A stretch of 64,000 nt of DNA, from NCBI GenBank assembly GCA_002189035.1, contig NEEC01000002.1, positions 2,046,001-2,110,000 of the forward strand, given 5' to 3'. The stretch is from Utricularia gibba (lineage: Eukaryota; Streptophyta; Magnoliopsida; Lamiales; Lentibulariaceae). The notes below the pieces were generated by a model that saw nothing but the letters and a program-made list of their open reading frames with translations, ran no database searches and was not told the DNA's origin. Shown in pieces: positions 1 to 12,287 of the stretch (positions within the stretch are counted from its first letter, which is position 1; the number at the start of each line of letters is the position of its first letter). A program made the position numbers and the translations under genes.

Positions 1-403
1 GATTTTAAAACACTAATTTAAACATAAAATATTAGATAATAAAATTAGTTAGACATATATTAATTATAACAATACACAATTAATATATAATCATTAACAT
101 CCTTTAAAAAGTATGCTTTTCAGAACTCCACTTTTCACTCACTGTTTCTTCTGGTACTGTGGCAGATTGAGTTGTTTGGTGTTGTTTTATTAAAGACGAA
201 GGAAGGAGAAGGGCACACAAAGGAGGCAGCAGCACTCTACATTTACAAGAAACCCCAGAGGCATCTCTGCCAGATGCGAATTGCTTTCACCACAATCAAA
301 GTCAACACAGACGAGCACCAGAACGAACAACAGCTGAGCTGAATCCCATCACGTTTCTGCTCTCTGTCACAAGATTCTTCTCCGTTCTCCCCATACAGGG
401 ACA
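1..403. other. 3' flank of HSFB3, no gene seen
   Basis: The first 110 bases are AT-rich. From about 120 to 400 the DNA is more balanced and probably holds the 3' UTR of the minus-strand HSF gene. No open frame with family similarity was seen. Confidence 0.5.
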
Positions 404-1256
404 CTAACGGCCGGAAGTCGAAGGTGGCATGAGCTTCAGCTCTAGAAGATCAGCATCCTGTTCTTCCTTCTCCTTCCATTCTGCGTGAATCCTCTTTCTG
501 GAAGACAATGCTGCTCCGAAGAGTTGAGTCCGGCGGAAATCTGGGTCGCCGGGTGCGTCCAATCCGATGACCCGATTCATCTGGACGGAGCTTCTGGGAC
601 TTGGTTTCTCGTGGTTGGGGAAAAGGTGTAGGATCTCGTTGTAGAGTTGCTTCATGTGGGCCAGCTCGTAGAGGAGGATGCTGTTGTTTCTTCTCAGGCG
701 TTGGTTGTCTTCCAGGAGAGCGGCGAAGGACTCGTCTGTCATCGGGAGGGAGACGCTGCCGGCCCACGGCGAATCCCAGCTTACCACCCTCGGATGCTCG
801 TCGCAGTAAAATGGCACCGGAGACACCGCGGTCCTCCTCCGGTGGATCTCCACCAGCAGATGCTTGCACCCTTTTCTGAACAGCTCGTTCCCGAACTCCC
901 ACCGATCGGGAACCATCTTTTTAAAACCCTATTTGCAGAGCAAGAAGAAGTAATTAGGATAATTACTCCAGTTTTTAGAATGATACAAAACTCACGTAGG
1001 TGTTCAGCTGACGGACGAAGCTGGAGAAGTTACTGTGCTTGAAGTAGTTGGGGAGGAGATCGCGAGCAAACTCCGGGGGCTTCCAGACGACGAAGGTAGC
1101 ACCAGTTCCGCCCCAAGAGACAATGTGATCGGTTGCCGGGTCGTCCACAAGCTGATACGTCTTCATCAGAAACGGCCCCGGAACAGATCTCTGGGACTCC
1201 AAAATCAAGTCCGTCCCCATTTCCACCAAGAGGGAAGCAGAGACAGAGACTCCCAC
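404..1256 (-). CDS. HSFB3: Heat shock transcription factor, class B (HSFB3-like)
   Basis: Two exons, 1256-996 and 928-404, give 261 residues. The 67-base intron (donor GTGAGT) interrupts the DNA-binding domain between NTY and [12 protein letters not shown], where plant HSFs carry their conserved intron. The DNA-binding domain spans about residues 25-115 ([29 protein letters not shown]). A short predicted coiled coil ([12 protein letters not shown]) follows. LFGAAL, near residue 223, resembles the class B LFGV repressor motif and is followed by a basic stretch. Known of the family: class B HSFs bind heat-shock elements, lack the activating AHA motif and act mostly as repressors. The short length and compact region after the DNA-binding domain fit HSFB3 better than B1, B2 or B4. 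Assignment to class B is firm; the subtype is an inference. Confidence 0.88.
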
Positions 1257-3271
1257 CAGAGCTGCCCAGCTGGTTTGAGTAGAGAGTGTGACTGAACCAG
1301 AAGCAGAATAAGAAGAAGAAGAAGAAGAAGATGGGGATTAGAATCTTCCACTGTCAACTTCTGTCCTCTACCACTGGCTCAGCTCAGCTGTGGGATTAGA
1401 TTGGAATATTTGTTCCTGTCCGCAATGTCCGTGTGAGCTAAATTCTCTCCTGGAAAATGAAGGGTGTCTCATGGCGTACCCGTGAGCCATGACCATTCCC
1501 ACACATCCTCCTCCTCTCTCCATTTCATCAATGGCGGATGCGAATTAAACTTTCGAAAGCAATGCGTTTAGAGCATTCCGCCATTGCTTGTTAAGTTTAT
1601 TAGCAGCGACAGACACAGACATTCATCTGTTTGGGGTTGGAGAACGTGAAGGGGGCTTTAAAGCCTGTGGAGTGAAGTCACGGCGGTGTCTTCTTCTTCT
1701 TCTTCTTGATATTCTCGCAGGCCTGTGAATGCCTCCAAACTTCTCCCCCATTATTTTTTTAATTTTTTACACCATGAGAAGGATAATAATATCAGAAAAT
1801 AATATATGTAAAATAAATCCCCATAATTCGAGAATATATGTTTTTTTAATTTATGAAAATTTTTGCGGTTACATAAAGTAAGGAAATGTAATTTTAATGA
1901 GCCTTCCCTTCATGATATTAAATAAAATCATCTCAATTTTCAGATTTATTTAAATTGATATATTAAAAATAACATAATTTATAATTCTTATATTAAATCA
2001 TTTTTAATTCTATCAATTAAACACACACACACACGGATAAATACACGTGGAAATTGATTGCGAATAATAAAATAAAATGTTGCTTATTCTCCATTCCCTA
2101 CTACTGAAAAAGTATTGATTCGGATCCCTTTGGTGTTTACCCACCCGAATCCTGTCACGGGCGGGTAATGAAGATTCTATGCATGCACACAAATGCATCG
2201 GACACAACCTTATACTTCCATATCCAAACACCAACAATCCAAATACACTAAAAATAATGTTTTTATCGATATCAACTTCATACCCGAAACTGGATTTTAT
2301 GTTTCGATCTCGATTTCGATTTCGATTTCGATTTCGGTTAAGGCTCTGTAACACCTAAAAAAGTCCTTGTTTGTGAATTTTTTGTTAACAAAACGTGCAT
2401 AATACCTATTTCAACCAATTGTATGGGCAATACTAATTTTTTTATATAAATATTTAGAAATTTGGTCATCTGATATGTATGAAAAAAAAATTAATTGCTT
2501 TTAATATAAAATGAAATAAAAAAAAGAGGATCAAAATTGTAAAAATGATTTTTTTTTTCACGTGTATTTGTGGTTGGGCCTGATTTTAGGCCCAACCCAT
2601 TTATTACTTAAAATGGGCTTCTACCCAAAAATCTTATTCAATTTGTACATTAAATATATAAAAATACTATAAAAAATGCAAAATTTAGATTTGGTGTTCT
2701 ATAGAATATTTTAATGAATGATATATTTAAAATTATTTATATTTAAAAATTAATGGTATCTTTAATACAACATATATTTTATCAATACCTAATTAAAAAA
2801 AGTAAAATAAAACTCATTTTATTAAAAAGGAAAATAGTTTTCAAAAACATACTGAAAGAATTTATAAATATTTTTTAAGTCATGTATTTATTAAAGAATA
2901 GGTAATATAATAAAATGTATTTATTATCTCGGCAATCGTGTGTTGGGGAAGGGACGGATTCATGCATACGTATCTGTGAGTGTTGTGTCAAGTGAAGTGA
3001 AGCAGAAAGGCATCGGGAAGCTGGGACCTGGGTGATGCTTGTGATTCCTGCAATTGAATTCCATCTGGGGCTAACAACGAGACCTGGTCCACAAAAACAA
3101 TGTCCCTTTTCCTCATTGAGCCTGTCGGGATTGGCCCAGAGACTTAACACCATCGCTTTTCAGCATCTGAAGAAGAGCACCGCGTCCGCCTCACGCAGCC
3201 CCCATCTATGAATGCACTTGTGGTACGCACAGTTTCTCCTTCTCAGACGCAGGGAATCTTGGGATCCACTG
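1257..3271. other. Intergenic region with microsatellites
   Basis: This lies between the divergent HSFB3 and LHW-like genes. It contains an AAG run at about 1309-1331 in the HSF leader, a CTT run at 1690-1707, an AC run at about 2020-2034, and the GATTTC hexamer tandem at 2303-2336. The stretch 1740-2900 is very AT-rich. No supported gene was seen. Confidence 0.6.
2303..2336. repeat. GATTTC hexanucleotide tandem repeat
   Basis: The unit GATTTC (equivalently TTTCGA) is repeated about four to five times with one imperfect copy at the left. It is a simple microsatellite in intergenic DNA. Confidence 0.8.
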
Positions 3272-4767
3272 ATGAAACTTGATGGGAACTCGGATTCCAA
3301 TGCACCATTGTTTGCTGCAGCATTGCTTGAGGGGACTATGCGCAATGGATTCCGGTTCAGACGCGTGGGTGTATGCTGTGTTTTGGAGAGTACTCCCCAG
3401 GAACTTCCCGCCCCGAAGTAGGCAAGCCTCCTGGATTGAAGATTTTACTGGGTTCTGTTGTGATTCAATCTTTTGCAGGTCTGAGTATGGAGGGAGTCTG
3501 CTGGATCGAGCGAAGGGGAGCAATAAAAGGAACTGGTAAATTTCGATGTTCCCTTTACAGCATTGCATTGCATTGCTCTGTTGTAAACATCAATGGGCAT
3601 TCCCAGGATTCTTGCTTGGGAAGATGGGTTTTGTGATTTTGTTGCTTGTGAGCGAGCTGCACATAGGGGGAAAGTAAGGTTTGGTGCTGATACTTTCTTT
3701 AAGTTGTCTCATGAGGTGTACAATTTTGGAGAAGGGTAGGTGAAGTGAAAACACCTCTCTGTTCTTTCCTTGTAACCCACACTTCCAATGCAGTAGACTG
3801 ATCCTTGATTCTCCTGTCAGGGTGGTGGGAAAAGTTGCCTCAGCTAACACTCACAAGTTGATTTACAAAGATACAAAAGCTCAAAATGAAAACCCCACCT
3901 CATGGAATGCCTCAGTGGATCCTGTAACGACAAAAACCATAGCCATTGTTCTTGTTGAATCCTCCTCTTTCTGGTACTAACTTACATTCATTAACAGCAT
4001 CCAAGAGCTTGGGAGGCTCAATTTATCTCTGGTATTGAGGTGACAGAAATGCATGCCTTTTCTTGATCTTGTACTTAAAACCAAATCTCATTCATTGTAA
4101 TCTTTCCAAATGCCCCTGCTCAGACTATAGCCATCATTTCAGTAAGAGAAGGAGTCATCCAACTTGGCTCATTCGATAAGGTACATTTTGCTGCCTTTGT
4201 TATATTCCTCTTTTCCTCTCTGCAAAATCCGATTGTTTGAGCAGCGCAATGGATCAGGTTGTGGAAGATCTCAACTTCGTCATGAGCGTGCAAAGAAAGT
4301 TCAGTTACCTCCACAGCATGTTCACAGCGCAAAGGCCGTGCAGTTCAATCCTGAACCAGAGTAGCAGCATGTTCATGGTAGACTACTCAAACTGCATCAT
4401 GGGAATGATGCAGAAGGATGATGATACACACTCCCTTGGCCTCAGGCGATCGAAACGGCAGAAACTCGATCAAAGTGAGGATGACCCGCCCTCCAAAAAT
4501 CTCTTCTTAGGCCACATTAGCCAGGAAAACAGAGTTTCTGAGAAGCTGCCATTGTATTCCATTCCACCACTCCTGCCCTCTGTATCCAGCAATCTTGATG
4601 CTATCCTGAGGAAGATGAACGCAAACCAGGAAGGTGGTCACCATGAAGAAACTAACCATAAGAGTGGAATAAACAAGAGCTTGGTGGATGGAGGGGCAGT
4701 GAGAGCGAGCTCTGAGGTCGAAGAGAAGGTGGAAGCCAACACCCAGAAACTCATCACTGATAACTGA
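3272..4767 (+). CDS. bHLH-MYC_N-domain protein without bHLH (LHW-like, 'WNK-related')
   Basis: Exons: about 3272-3421, 3479-3535, 3607-3735, 3821-3923, 3998-4039, 4124-4180, 4258-4767, about 345 residues. The product has the bHLH-MYC_N fold: AWVYAVFWRVLPRNFPPR, RNWILAWEDGFCDF, FFKLSHEVYNFGEG, TIAIISVREGVIQLGS and VVEDLNFVMSVQRKFSYL. The C-terminus carries a basic patch (RRSKRQK) and the family tail LPSVSSNLDAIL. It matches the Arabidopsis At3g15240/At1g53380 group, often labelled 'WNK-related' although no kinase domain is present. Intron 1 must use a GC donor (AG|GCAAGC at 3422) to keep frame. The N-terminus is odd: the family-like stretch DSNAPLFAAAL lies in a different frame from the downstream exon, so the start is uncertain (3272, 3282 or 3300). 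DNA binding is not expected without a bHLH; a regulatory or dimerising role is inferred. Confidence 0.82.
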
Positions 4768-5736
4768 TGAACATCGCTTCTTGTGCAGTGTTGTAATACA
4801 ACTCTTTCTAGTCTCCACCTCCTGCTCTCTCTCTTTCGCTACGAGTCAGCAACACCTAAAATTTAGATAATTTAATTATATTTTTATATTTCGAAATAGT
4901 CGAAAACACCCTTTCCCTCGCCCGGTTTTACGGTAATTGATACCGATTTATCCGAGGCGACGTGTTCTCACCTAATTGGTTGTTGACCTAAAAAATTAAA
5001 TATTTTTTACAAAAACTTATTACTTCAAAAACGTTATTTAAAACTTTGTGTCGTTGATCGGTTTTGACATTTTTTTAAAAAAGAAAACCCCTTCAGTATA
5101 ATATATTGAAAATCACCCTTATATTAAAAAAGAAATTAAGACTTTATAACTTTAAAAATTTTAAGAAACATTTTAAGTTTTTTAATTTTTTAAATTAAAA
5201 ATTACTATTGCTTGATAACAATTTATAATGCTTTTTCAAAAAGACAAAACTATATCATATAAAACCTTCACTTTTTATTTACAAAAACATGAACTTAAAA
5301 ATATTTATTAATTTAAAAGTTTAAAAATCTAATTTTATTTTATTAGAAGTATTTTATAAAAAATAATTTTAAAAAAAAGAACCAAAAAGAGGTTTAAAAT
5401 ACTTTAGGTAACCTTTTATTTTCCTATGCCGAAAGGGCGCATGGGTGTCCTGTCCTTGCTGAGCCACTAGGAGGAACTCATTTTCAGAAGTGGGCGGCAT
5501 CAGAATCTAGGAACAGCTCAAGTCAAAGGAGAATATCATTTGCAAAACTCATCAATTCTTGGCTGTTGGGCATAAGCAGTGCAATAGGTTGATCGAACAC
5601 ATGCATTGAATAACAAACAAAACACCATCCTCATCGTTGCAAAACCATTTATGCAGTTATCAGACCAAAACATCATCTAGAAGGATTTCTAACACTGGAG
5701 TACCATCACCAGCTTGGAGCAGAGAGCCCCAAACGG
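4768..5736. other. Convergent 3' flanks, AT-rich
   Basis: This separates the 3' ends of the LHW-like gene and TIC40. From 4860 to 5420 it is strongly AT-rich with no open frame of interest. About 5430-5736 is more balanced and is probably the TIC40 3' UTR. Confidence 0.55.
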
Positions 5737-8700
5737 TTAACCATTTACGCCTGGGAAGAGTTCTGATATTTTGTTGAATACATCCATCACCTGCGATGTC
5801 ACCATGAGGGGCGAGGTTCAGTTCAGTAGAATCACATCAAGCAAGTTAGTCAACAAGGATACAATGCAAAATAGGTAAAGATTCTGGTGTAAACAAAAAA
5901 AAAAAAAAAAAAAAAAAAAACTAGAGATCTGCCTGTCCATTGGTTTTCGGTATTGATACTTTACCTCTTTGTCATTCTGATACTTGGCGATACTCAATGG
6001 ATTTTGTGAGCACTGTAGAGATGGAAACCCTTTAGGATTAGTATCATTCAGCAAGTTCATGGCTCTAAAAGAAAAAGAGGATCAGTCACTTACATCCATG
6101 ATGGCGGCTTGAACCCTGGGATTTTGAAATGCCATGGCAATTTCGGGATTAGCCATGATTCTAGAAATGACTTCCTCTGGAGTAAGGCCTATCTGGTCTA
6201 CAAATTAATGAATACACCAAGTGGAAGAAGTATAAGATTTTGATTGTCAACATACAATGCAGATCAAATATGGTTACTGAAAGTGGTCAAGGTTTCGACA
6301 AGAGAATAAGGAGACATTACTTAGTGCATTAACGCTAAGCAAACTGCAGTTACTCAACGTAAAGGTTTCAGCAAGGGAATAAGGAGGAATCCCTCAGTGC
6401 GGTAACACTAACCAAACTGCTGCTTAATCTCAGGACTGCTGAGGTCAAAGTTCTTCAATGAATCCATCATGCGGCCATCCCATTCAGGACTCCCCCCATG
6501 TTATTTCTGAGTAAACAGTGCAAGGAAAAAGTTGAAATTCTGGGAACATCTAGGTAGGCTTGCAAACAAATAAAAATAAAGTCCTTAATTTTCCTCTCCT
6601 GAATTTTAAGGCATCAGATCATATTCACCAATATTCAATCTTGTCACATTCCCAAATCCACAGGTATCCAAATGAAATGTAGAATGATCATCTCATGATG
6701 CTTACAGCATTCCCTGCAGTTGTTGACGGTACTGTGGATTCTGCAGCATCCCTGATTCATAAGTAGCAAAGGTCAGGACAACGAAAGTGATTGTGATAAT
6801 TCAAGTCTAACTAGATTATCCAAAGCAATAGGCATAGCCATTTTAAGGACCCACGAAAAAAAAAAGTTCAGGAAAATCTTCTCTCCATCATTATCACTTC
6901 GGAATCAACTGAATTTTCCTATAAAGTAAAACTGAGCACATAATGCTGAAATGATTAAATAAAGAGAATAGTTACATTTGAACATCGTAGGATTGCGCAT
7001 CTCCTCGGGGAGATACCTGCTTATTACACAGGCCGTTAACAGACACATCAACAAGAAATAATTCTGTGAGTGAATCACATCTAACAGCAACCAAAGGAAT
7101 AAATCTTACGGATAAACCATTTTCTGCACTGTTGGATCTTCCATCATTTTCTCAAGAGCTTCAACTGACAAGAGGGGGTTTGTTGTGCCTGCAGTCAAAG
7201 AGTGCTAAATATTAAGCTTACCCATGATTGAATATAGAAAATTGAAAACGCAACAAAAGGCTCAGTCTACTATTTGCATGCAGTTCATGAAAAAGAACTA
7301 TCCTTCCAAATTGCTCACAAACTTACTGGAGGATGGATCACTTGACGTAAACGTTTCATGCCTTGTAGCTGCACCATTCTGCGAAAATTTTTCCAGTTGC
7401 AAAAGATTCAGATACGCATTACGTACAGTAGCAGCTTTATGAATTCTACTTACTGCTTGAGAAGACTTTTCTTGGGATCAAATTGAGCAGATTCTTTATA
7501 GTTCTCAAAGGCACTTTTTTGCAATGTTTCCTCTGGAGAAACATCTACAAAAGCTGTAAAGGAAAAGTTGTTTCACATGAAAATGCTGATCTAAGAGTTC
7601 CTAGTTTTGTATTACAAAGAGAATCAATATGAATACAAGAAAATATAATTAAGCACATCACAAAAACATCAAAATGGAAGATTTCAGAATGCACTACATA
7701 AGCTATAATGAATACCATATTTCTTGGTCGGTGTATCAGATTCTTTTTTCTCTTCAACAGAAAAGGAAGGAGGATCCTCGACTTTTTCAGGAACCACATC
7801 AGTTACTGATTGAGAAGCCACAGGAAGTGGTGCTCTAGAAGAATCTGATGGGGGATATGTGGCTACTGGAAATGGAAATGGCGAGCCAGGTGGAAAGGTG
7901 GAGCTGGATGGACTGTTCTGAGCATTCATCTGTTGAGTGAAGGTCTTGAAAGCTTGCTCCATGGCGTATTTCTGCGAAAACAAAATGATCACTTTCAACA
8001 GAATCAGTCAAGGGAAGAACTCATAAATTTTTCAGCCGATCCCTTCGCCATAGAAATGGAATTATGCATTTACAAACTAAGTAAAAAGACAACTCCAGGT
8101 GGTCTCACCAAGCATTTAGTCGAGGACTGTCCTTACAGAATGAGTATATATCGCAAGCCAAGTGACTATTGGTCGCATATCCGAAAGGATTTGTTTTCTT
8201 ATTTATCCAACTGGGGAATTAGGTAGTCAGACAAATTCGAAGATAAACAGCTTTCGCTTTTAGTTTTTATAATTTCATGATTACCCAAGTCTGCATTAAT
8301 GATTCTACTACTTAACCTGTTACTGGCACTTAAATAAAATAACCCACGTCACAATAAAGAAGTATGAGAAGGTTTCTAGGTAATATCTTAGGAAAAAAAG
8401 AAAGAAAACAGCTCAAACCAGTGAAGGGCATATGAAAAATTCAGAGCTACTCGATTTTTTTTTTTTTGAGTAAATGTATATAAATAATTCAAAAATAAGA
8501 GGAATCATAACTGATGTGCAGGCGATCAATATACATTAGAATCAGCCTGAGACAGTTGAGACAAACAGAACAGGTCCCTCGAAAAGAATATTCAAAAGGG
8601 GAAGCATCACATGAAACTGGCTCAAAATGTTCTGCACCCGACATTGGTTCTTAAGGAAATATAGAAGTCACACGATAAAGTTAACATCCTTACGAACACA

Positions 8701-10066
8701 ATTATAACGAATTTTTGGGCTTAGAGCAATAAAGATGACGCCAAGTTCCAATTCAAAAGAACATGAGGACTACATAAAATGCAAGGCTCACCTTAGCTCT
8801 TCCAGCTGCCTGAAATGTAAGTGGAGCAATCAGTAACAATTCACAATCTGCAGGAACTACATTTTTAGGATAAAAAAACAGTCAGTTGAACTTACCCATG
8901 AGAAAAGAGCAGAGGCACCCACGCCAACCCCGATCCAAAAGAGTGGTGAGCCCCTATCAGGAAAGCAATATCTATTTGTATCAAAATCAATGGAATCAAG
9001 GAAAAACATATATCTCATGCGCAGCTGAAAAAACATGGCTAAGATCTCAGATAATTACACATTAGAAGCAGGAGGTGACGGCGAAATCCTTGGCACACCG
9101 ACCGAGGAAGTTTCTTGGCTACTTGAACTAATGCATGAGAATGAATTTCTAGCAGCCTTCGGTTGTTCCTTGTAACAAAACACTAGAAAAATACAAAGTA
9201 TTACACGAGATGATATAGAACATGACATACATTAAACGCACAAACAACATAACATGAAATGAGCACACAAGGCCATCTTCCTAAACAATACAACAAAAGT
9301 CAATGCATATGGAGATAAGGTCCATATTATTGTTCTGAAAATTGCTGTTTTATTGAGTCAGATGATAACAACCTAGCCCCCAGTAATCTTAAACAGCTAG
9401 TAAAAGAACGCATTTATTCTCACCCGCAGGTTCACCATTTTAGGCTTAAACTCCCTAATTGATAATTGGAATATCCCAATTTTTTACTGAGGACAATGCG
9501 CTTTTTCATTGACACAGTTTCTGGCTATTACTCGTACTCAGATTCTGTGATCCTCTCTACTTCCATGCACTCTCAGAAAACCTAACCAATCACTGCTGGC
9601 TCAAAGAGCAAGCTGAATATCGATCACCAGCCAGTCAGAACATTTTTAAAAGGCAGAGGCCAGAAAATCCCTATTATCCGAATATGAAATCTTTCCGAGT
9701 GAATGTTCAAAATATTATTCTCATGCGCCAAAACTATCAAGAAGTATAGCACTGCAGTAGACACCTATCCTTTTTCCTGACAAAATATTTCGTAGTTATG
9801 CCATTTCCACAACACTCCCTCGCCTGTGGTTCACATCATCATTCAAAATAAGCATATAAAACGGAGTGGGTGTTACCGGTTCTCTTATTAGCCCTAGTCG
9901 ACGGAAACGAAGACGCGTAGCTGAATCGTCGAACTGCTTCGGTGGATTTATTCGGCCAATCCGGAAAACCCACGAAAGGCATGCTTGACAACACTGTTGA
10001 TTTCGTAGGATCTTGGGGCACTCTCATCGCAAGCTTCGCGGATGAAGAAATGCAGAGATTCTCCAT
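5737..10066 (-). CDS. TIC40: TIC40, chloroplast inner-envelope import co-chaperone
   Basis: TIC40 sits in the inner envelope and couples the TIC import channel with stromal Hsp93. Fourteen exons read leftwards: 10066-9877, 9182-9059, 8953-8896, 8809-8792 (an 18-base microexon), 7971-7716, 7553-7454, 7378-7327, 7188-7110, 7016-6976, 6751-6706, 6506-6413, 6197-6094, 6012-5965, 5790-5737. The product starts MENLCISSS with a plastid-type transit region. A membrane segment (PLFWIGVGVGASALFSW) lies near residue 110. A Pro-rich linker follows, then the first STI1-like region (LSVEALEKMMEDPTVQKMVYPYLPEEMRNP) and the C-terminal STI1/NP-rich domain (IGLTPEEVISRI, AFQNPRVQAAIMD, KYQNDKEVMDVF). Two one-base losses, in exon 6 (near 7466) and exon 11 (G run 6492-6497), break the frame. 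Restoring one base at each gives 421 codons with all junctions in phase, against 447 in Arabidopsis. Confidence 0.93.
5895..5920 (+). repeat. Poly-A tract in TIC40 intron 13
   Basis: This is a 26-base A run within the last TIC40 intron (poly-T in the sense of that gene). No target-site duplication or retroelement body is visible beside it. Confidence 0.8.
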
Positions 10067-10554
10067 TTTCACAGAATTAATCAAGCTCCAGAACTCCGGA
10101 TTCCGGCGGTGCTGTGGAGGCACTGAAGGTAAGGTGAGGTTCGTCCCCCAGCGTCAGCCTCAGCCGCCCGGGTCTGGGTTTTAATAGCTTTTACTGCTTT
10201 AAAAATAGGAAGTAAATAAATTTACATTAATTAGTAATATAAATTTTATTGAATTTTAAATATAAATTACTAATTATGGACATTAAAATTATAATTTAAT
10301 CATCAGTTCTGGAAATTATTTCACTTTTCATGTCACCACATGACGTCATTATTATCTTTATGAATTATTAATCAGCCCTACTTCCGAGGTTACTGATTTT
10401 AGTTTTAAAATTTAAGAATTTCTTTTTCCAAAAAAAGAAAAGAAATATTTTTTAGAAATTCCTTTTGGGCCTTGATTTCATGGGCTTTGATACTGGGTTT
10501 TAATCTAGGGTTCTTATCACGGCACACGGACGGTGACAATTGACGAGAGAGAAG
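10067..10554. promoter_or_regulatory. Shared divergent promoter of TIC40 and eIF3d
   Basis: Only 488 bases separate the two start codons. The interval holds a palindromic TGACGTCA (near 10341), TGGGCC/TGGGCT site II motifs (about 10466-10486) and a telo-box-like TAGGGTT (near 10506) just upstream of eIF3d. Site II plus telo-box is the usual plant arrangement for translation-machinery genes. Bidirectional use is inferred from spacing. Confidence 0.55.
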
Positions 10555-12287
10555 ATGGTTGGCTTTGAGATCGGTGCGGTGCCTCACAACGCCGACGGTT
10601 GGGGTCCGCCGGAGAGTGGATCTGCAGCCCTCGCCGCCGCCAATCATCCCTCTAATGTGCCCTTCGCTCCTTTCTCCCGCTCCGAAAAGCTGGGGCGTAT
10701 TGCCGACTGGACGCGAAACCCTTCCAACGCTGGGAGGCAAGGGGGTTATCATGCGGCGGATTCGGCGTTTGACTTCTCTGGGGATGACTCCTTCGCTACC
10801 CTTGCCGCCGACGAGGATTCCTCCTTCCGACTTGTCGACACCTCCGCCAAGTCTCACCACCACAACCCTAATCGTCCGAAATTTAACCCTAGGTGGAGAT
10901 TTAATGCGCAAAATGCTCGTTCTCAGCTTCCCCAGCGTCGTGACGAAGAGGTGGAGGCAAAGAAGCGTGAAGCTGAGAAAGAACGCGCGCGCCGTGATAG
11001 ATTGTATCATCTCAACCGTTCTCAGATGCCCCAGCGGCGTGAGTCGGCGGTTTTCAAGTCTTCCGTCGACATTCAGCCTGAGTGGAATATGATTGATCAG
11101 ATTCCGTTCTCCACTTTTTCGAAGTTGTCTTTTTCAGTGCCGGAGCCCGAGGATTTGCTGATCTGTGGAGGGCTTGAATATTATGACAGGTCTTATGATC
11201 GGATAACTCCTAGGAACTGCCGTCCTTTAGAGCGATTCAGAGCCGGAACTTCTTCAAAGTCACGACCACGGATGATCCTGTGATAAGGCGCCTTGCAAAT
11301 GAAGATAAGGCTACTGTCTTTGCCACAGATAGCATTTTGTCAACGTTGATGTGCGCTCCCAGGTCTGTCTATTCTTGGGATATTGTTGCTCAGCGCGTAG
11401 GGAATAAATTGTTCTTCGATAAGAGAGATGGTTCGCAGTTGGATTTGCTCTCTGTGCATGAAACTTCTCAGGAACCGTTGCCTGATACGAAGGACGATAT
11501 CAACTCCATACATTCTTTGAGTGTAGAAGCTGCGTATATCAATCAGAACTTTTCACAACAGGCTTTAGTCAGAGATGGGAACAAAGTTGCGTTTGAGGAG
11601 CCCAATCCTTTTGCTAGTGAGGGGGAGGAAGTTGCATCTGTTGCATACAGATATAGGAGATGGAAACTGAGTGATGATATGTTTCTGGTTTCGCGTTGTG
11701 AGGTGCATAGTGTGGTGGATACGAATAATCAGAGGTCGTTTTTGACTCTGAATGCCTTGAATGAGTTTGATCCCAAGTATTCTGGTGTGGACTGGAGGCA
11801 AAAGCTTGAAACACAAAGAGGTGCTGTGTTGGCAAATGAGTTAAGAAATAATGGAAATAAGCTGGCAAAATGGACTGCTCAGGCTCTGTTAGCTGGTGCT
11901 GATATGATGAAGTTGGGTCATGTCTCAAGAGTTCACCCTAGAGACCATTTCAACCACGTGATACTTGCAGTTGTGGGATACAAGCCAAGAGACTTTGCTG
12001 TTCAAATAAACCTGAACACTTCAAACATGTGGGGTATACTGAAAAGTCTTGTAGATTTATGCATGAAATTGAAGGAGGGCAAGTATGTACTGGTCAAGGA
12101 TCCATCAAAACCTCAGGTTAGAATATACGACGTCCCACAAGATGCATTTGATAATGACTATGTGGAGGAGCCATTGCCTGAAGAAGAACAAGTTCAGCCT
12201 CCTGTGGAGGATGACAAGGCTGGAGAGGCAGAAGCTGCTACGGCAGTTGATGTTCCAACTGATGAGATTAATGACAAAACTGCTTAA
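10555..12287 (+). CDS. EIF3D: Translation initiation factor eIF3 subunit d
   Basis: eIF3d is the peripheral, cap-binding-capable subunit of eIF3 that helps load mRNA on the 40S ribosome. The gene is intronless within the coding region, starts at MVGFEIGAVPHNADGWGPP and ends in an acidic tail (EEPLPEEEQVQPP). Hallmarks include FNPRWRFNAQ, the RRMKW-like basic region, LEYYDRSYDRITPRN, SVYSWDIVAQRVGNKLFFDK, NEFDPKYSGVDWRQKLE and SRVHPRDHFNHVIL. Near 11238-11245 the frame shifts: LERFR runs into a stop at 11282, while the continuation NFFKVTTTDDPVIRRLANED is open in another frame. One missing A in TTCAGAGCC (expected TTCAAGAGCC, giving FKSRNFFK) restores a 577-residue protein of normal length. 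An intron in the 3' UTR is likely (12291-12602). Confidence 0.94.

Noticed and set aside
5895-5920. Poly-A run as the tail of a retroelement
   Set aside because: No element body or target-site duplication flanks it; it is a simple run inside a TIC40 intron.
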